From NCBI GenBank assembly GCA_023014335.1, contig JAECYW010000015.1, forward strand, positions 1,116,001 to 1,180,000: 64,000 nt of DNA, in the 5' to 3' direction. Position numbers and translations under genes: made by a program. This DNA is from Galerina marginata (taxonomy: Eukaryota; Basidiomycota; Agaricomycetes; Agaricales; Galerinaceae). Under the pieces are notes generated by a model that worked only from the letters and a program-made list of their open reading frames with translations, was not told where the DNA came from and ran no database searches. Position 1 is the first letter of the stretch; every line of letters starts with the position of its first letter. This document shows, piece by piece, positions 60,541 through 64,000 of this stretch.

Positions 60541-60788
60541 CATGTCCATCGAAAAGCTCGACGTCGTTGAGCTTGAGTCAAGCTGAGGTGTACTTTATTT
60601 AAGGAACAAGCCGGAAGGTCGCCCTCGTCGTCGTTGTTTGCGCTGCAGAGTTCTTGGATACGTTTTCCAATTCGGCTCTTTTCTCTGCGATTCCTCCAAT
60701 ATTTCAAAAGCTGGGAATTTCTAGCCAGTGATTCTGTTTGGATGCGAGCAGGTACGAGCTCACGTTCACCGCCCTTTTGCTCATCGTA
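60541..60788 (+). pseudogene. MFS transporter fragment (pseudogene)
   Basis: A start-like exon MSIEKLDVVELESS is followed by RKVALVVVVCAAEFLDTFSN and SALFSAIPPIFQKLGIS, the first helix of a drug:H+ antiporter-type MFS protein. The next motifs, SDSVWMRAG and YELTFTALLLI, each lie in a different frame, so at least two frameshifts are present. After the GTAAGT at 60789 no further helices can be found. It is a truncated, frameshifted 5' fragment of an MFS gene, unrelated to the intact MFS gene at 32-34 kb. Confidence 0.7.
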
Positions 60789-61330
60789 AGTAGATTGTTA
60801 TCCTAATCCAATCAATTCCCTGGCCCGGATTCATTCGCTAGGAACAATAAATTATTAAAGCGTCACACATCAATCTAGGCAACAGTGCAGATTCATAAGG
60901 CAGACTGAGTCGACCCAAACATTTCCAATACGATTTCCAATACGCGAGTGAGACCTGAGTCAATGTCCTTGTTCGAGTTTTTCGTGATGAATTACCATCA
61001 TTGTCTGCAAAACATCAAATAGAAATCGCAATGCCAAGAAAAAGACTAAATAGATTGCATCCCGTTGCTGAAACTATGCAAGAGTCGTAAATTCGAAAGC
61101 AAGGGCGAGATGCTTAGAATTTAGGAAGACACAACTTTAAGATTGATTTTCGAGCACAATATCAGGATCTGTAAATTAACCGTAAAACGATCGTGGGTCG
61201 GGTCCACGCAGAAGAGTAAGCCCATGTCGAGACGCATTTTTTTCGTTGAAGATGCTATTAGGCAGTGGCCGACCTGACCTAAACCTAAGTTCTACGCGAG
61301 ACTCAACGAAAACAAGAAAATAGCAGTAAC
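60789..61330. other. Intergenic region, nothing recognised
   Basis: AT-rich, with no MFS continuation and no other coding signal. Confidence 0.4.
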
Positions 61331-61846
61331 TCACCTGCAAAAGTCGCAAGTACAAGCCCTCGATCCCGTACCATGGTGATCGCAACCCCAATCCATCCCC
61401 GCATCCGTGCCACAACAAGTCCACCTGAACCCCTGTGGCCAGTACGCATGGAATTTAGCTTCATCGCTGTTAAAATCATCCTCAAATTTCCGACGAAGGT
61501 CATCCGATTCTTCCGCAAAGCAGCCTCCCCAGCCAGTGCCGTCTTTCTTACTAGGCCAGGTGATAAGCTCTAGCCGGCCTTCGTGAACGCTGCCGTCCTG
61601 ACACTTGCGGAACTCATCGTACCACTGTACCGTTTTTCCACAGGTGGTTTTGTGGGTTCGCCAATCGGAGCTCTGGCACTCACGCCCTGGTTGTGTACAA
61701 AGATAAGTCATCTGTAATTAGGCAAACCGACGACTGCGACAGGACCCACCACAATAGAAGCGACTGCGGCACCCAGAACAACGCTGGATGGTTATAGTAT
61801 CGTTTTCGGATTTTTTGCAAACAGAGCAAGTAGGCTTAGAAGGCAT
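61331..61846 (-). CDS. MYND zinc-finger protein with Cys-rich C-terminus (copy 2)
   Basis: Exons 61750-61846 and 61331-61686 (minus strand), 63-bp intron, 150 residues. It starts MPSKPTCSVCKKSENDTITI, with the full MYND Cys/His set (FYCGRECQSSDWRTHKTTC). The C-terminal part matches copy 1 at 2006-2516 almost block for block: HEGRLELITWPSKKDGTGWG, FRWTCCGTDAGMDWGCDHHG and CTCDFCR. Exon lengths are identical to copy 1 (97 and 356 nt). The strongest conservation is in the C-terminal Cys/His segment, which implies a fold-critical metal site. Function unknown. Confidence 0.87.
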
Positions 61847-62505
61847 TTCGGGACAAGGTGTCGTTCTGGAGGTTGTGGCAAGTGAAGAGAAGAGGAATCA
61901 TTCAATTGCTACGACTAATTAACACGTGTCTGGTAACCGGATAAATAAACAATATGCCGGTGAGGTACTGCACGGTTTGCTGAATCCTGATCATGAATAC
62001 GATTGCCAGATATTCTCTCTCAGCTGCCGATCAAGTTTTCCCAAATCTCGGTGCCAGACACCAAACGTCGTGGGGTGTTGCCTCCAAAGCATCCATGTTT
62101 CGACCTTCCTGACTCATAAATTTTGGATCACAGATTCGCTTCGAACAGCGAGGAAGTGAAGAAGACGGGTGCAGGGATGACTTGGTGAGTTGGCTAAGCC
62201 GGAAGAGGTTGGGGTAGCGAAGATAATGCACTGAGAATAAGAATTGGTCACTTGAAAAGGAGAAGGAAAGAAGTTTGAACAGAGGATGTATGATGTTGCC
62301 AGATGAACGAAATTTTGCCAGTTCGTACCTCGTCAGAGTGACGAGGAGGCGATGGTGCTTGGTCCTGACACCGAGATGCATCAGCAAAACGAAGCACAAC
62401 CAAACGAGGAGGAAAGAAATGCCGTGCTGAACCTTCACTTCTAGCTGTTCAAAAAAAGTGCCTGCAGTCGAGAGATACAATATATGGAAGGGTATAAGTT
62501 ACATC
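61847..62505. other. Intergenic region, nothing assigned
   Basis: A 149-codon minus-strand frame (62031-62480) has no motif and lies upstream of the MYND copy 2 start, so it is treated as non-coding or UTR. Confidence 0.35.
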
Positions 62506-63207
62506 TCAATTCAGGAATGTTTTAAATTCTAAATCCCCTTCTTCAACACCTAAAAGAATTAAAATAAGGCTGACGACATTCGTCGCGACGAACACTGCCA
62601 ACCACTTACCTTCGCCTAAGCCTACAATGAAGGATTTAATTTTGATGTCCAATTCGCTGGGTTCAAACTTTGGGATCTTTGAGTCGGGCATATCTTTGTA
62701 TCCATCGAAGGGTTTGCTCTGGGTATCGATCATACAATTTTCTTGAAGTGTCTCTCCAACTTGTCTAATCCTAAAACCAACGTCGCGCTTGAGTCGATGG
62801 TTAATGTGGTTCGTTGCATTCGCAGCGCACGCCTGGGTCCACTCTTTTCCCGACTCCACGACGATATACTGTGCCCACTTCATGGCAGTCGTATAAGACA
62901 TAACGTATCCGCCAAGGAGTTGTCTGCGTGGCTGCCGTCGATTTGCGGCTTCCTCGGATTCGCCCGGGGCCGCAATGGACGGTAGTCTGATTGGCGTCGT
63001 GGGGTACATCATGATGAAGCAACAGTTGGTGCTACAGTTCGAATCAAGGTTCAGAGTATCAGGCAAGGGAAAGAGAAATCCTTGGCACCTGAAGATACGT
63101 ATGTCAACCGTAAGTGCGTTGCGGGCAGGGTCTGGACTCAGGACGTGAAATTTCAAACAAAATTTGGGTTGCTCAGGCGTGATATGCCGACAAATGCCGT
63201 AGATCAC
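62506..63207 (-). CDS. Uncharacterised ORF with C-terminal hydrophobic segment
   Basis: Open frame of 233 codons. The likely start is an internal ATG (MMYPTTPIRLPSIAAPGESE, ATG near 63012), because the preceding part looks like UTR. The product has a basic region (RRQPRRQLLGGYVMSYTTAM), a mid part with QACAANATNHINHRLKRDVG, then a C-terminal helix WLAVFVATNVVSLILILLGV ending in an acidic tail. A tail-anchored membrane protein is one reading. No family is recognised. No introns are seen. Confidence 0.4.
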   Translation of the reverse strand: MIYGICRHITPEQPKFCLKFHVLSPDPARNALTVDIRIFRCQGFLFPLPDTLNLDSNCSTNCCFIMMYPTTPIRLPSIAAPGESEEAANRRQPRRQLLGGYVMSYTTAMKWAQYIVVESGKEWTQACAANATNHINHRLKRDVGFRIRQVGETLQENCMIDTQSKPFDGYKDMPDSKIPKFEPSELDIKIKSFIVGLGEGKWLAVFVATNVVSLILILLGVEEGDLEFKTFLN

Positions 63208-64000
63208 ATGGCCTCCACGTAAGAAACGCGCTGAAACTTCAGTGGCAGTGAAACGCGTCAGGGACTAACAACGGTTCGAATTGATGTAACCTACACCACA
63301 ACCTTGCAAAACACTGCTACGGCCCAATTATTTTGACGGGTAGGCAAAATCCGACGGTAGGTTGTTTGAATTTTGCCAGTCCCTATTTTGCCAATCCTAT
63401 GGTGGGGACACGTGACTTGGAAAAATCCAGACAACTTGCTTTGCATTTTGCCTCCCCGGCAAAATAGTCCGGGCGCGGCAGTGAAAGAAATTCGTGTTCC
63501 TTGAGTGCATCAATTTCTGGACGTTCAAATTTTACGCATCATCGCCGAAACTAAATCCGCAGCAGTTGCCTCTGTCGAATCAGGATTTGGACCGCTGAGA
63601 AACAAAGCAAGACCTTAGGACCGCACTTGAGTCCAAAATGGAATGAAACAGGAGTTAGGATGAACCTTCCTGCGCTCAGAAGCGTTGCAGCAAAGCAAGA
63701 TTCAAAAACATCCACGAGACTATAACGAATTGATTTTATTCCGATATGTTACCGGGATAGTAGGTCTAGGACAGATAAAAATACTTGATAAATGCGTTAA
63801 TTTACTGAATAACAACTGTACTAAAATTAATCAGGGGCAACTTGAAGGCAGTAAGAATGGTCGCTAATTTTTTTAAATGCAATGAAGGACACGTACATAC
63901 GTGATGCTGTGATTGCAAAGGATTGGATTACGCATCAACATCAAAAGCAGTGTTCATGAGCAATCGGAATCCATTCTACAGATAGGAATATCCCTCGGTC
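63208..64000. other. Right-end intergenic region
   Basis: No gene recognised apart from the short inverted-repeat element listed separately. Confidence 0.4.
63327..63468. mobile_element. Short inverted-repeat element, possible MITE
   Basis: Imperfect 24-bp inverted repeats at 63327-63350 and 63445-63468, with shared core GGCAAAAT/ATTTTGCC; two more ATTTTGCC copies lie inside. The element is about 142 bp. No clear target-site duplication is visible. Confidence 0.45.

Overview
The window is nuclear DNA of a filamentous basidiomycete, most likely an Agaricomycete. Nearly every gene is cut by short introns of about 45-65 bp with GT(or GC)...AG borders. The gene content is typical of mushroom-forming fungi: DUF6699, DUF6534, BTB/POZ expansions, MYND proteins, a GMC oxidoreductase, a P450, and single-pass membrane proteins with Ser/Pro-rich stalks. 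No rRNA, convincing tRNA or CRISPR array was seen.

Layout. 1-11 kb: a patatin-like phospholipase (runs off the left edge), a MYND zinc-finger protein, a single-pass membrane protein, a cytochrome P450 and a His/Arg/Ser-rich low-complexity protein. 11-20 kb: a dual-specificity-type phosphatase, a stretch with repeated promoter-like modules, a GH13 alpha-glucosidase and a Cys-rich single-pass membrane protein. 20.7-25.1 kb: a direct duplication of about 1.4-1.8 kb, each copy carrying a tiny two-exon gene for a 56-residue, seven-cysteine protein. 25.5-34.3 kb: acetyl-CoA hydrolase, a secreted GMC oxidoreductase and an MFS carrier of the monocarboxylate-permease type. 35.3-44.0 kb: five BTB/POZ paralogues (three on +, then two on -) with one intron at the same codon, plus a gag-like relic. 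44-54 kb: a DUF6534-like membrane protein, a degenerate SRPK-like kinase, a DUF6699 protein, an unrecognised Cys-pair protein and a membrane-anchored SDR. 54.7-59.1 kb: one long spliced gene joining a Ulp1/C48-type cysteine peptidase to a BED-finger/DUF659 hAT transposase. 59.4-64 kb: a 265-bp palindromic MITE with TA target duplication, an MFS pseudogene fragment, a second copy of the MYND gene, an unrecognised 233-codon ORF and a short inverted-repeat element.

The strongest unusual signal is the Ulp1-BED-hAT fusion: all peptidase triad positions are present, the transposase is preserved through its C-terminal dimerisation region, and the introns joining the halves I could place keep frame. 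The duplicated Cys-rich microgenes, the BTB array with its C-terminal cysteine pairs, and the MYND pair bracketing the window come next. Nothing shows that the neighbouring genes act as one metabolic cluster; the window reads as ordinary housekeeping and secretory genes interleaved with lineage-specific, duplication-prone families and transposon remains. Exon borders were placed by eye from reading frame and splice consensus; where I could not resolve one, the entry says so.
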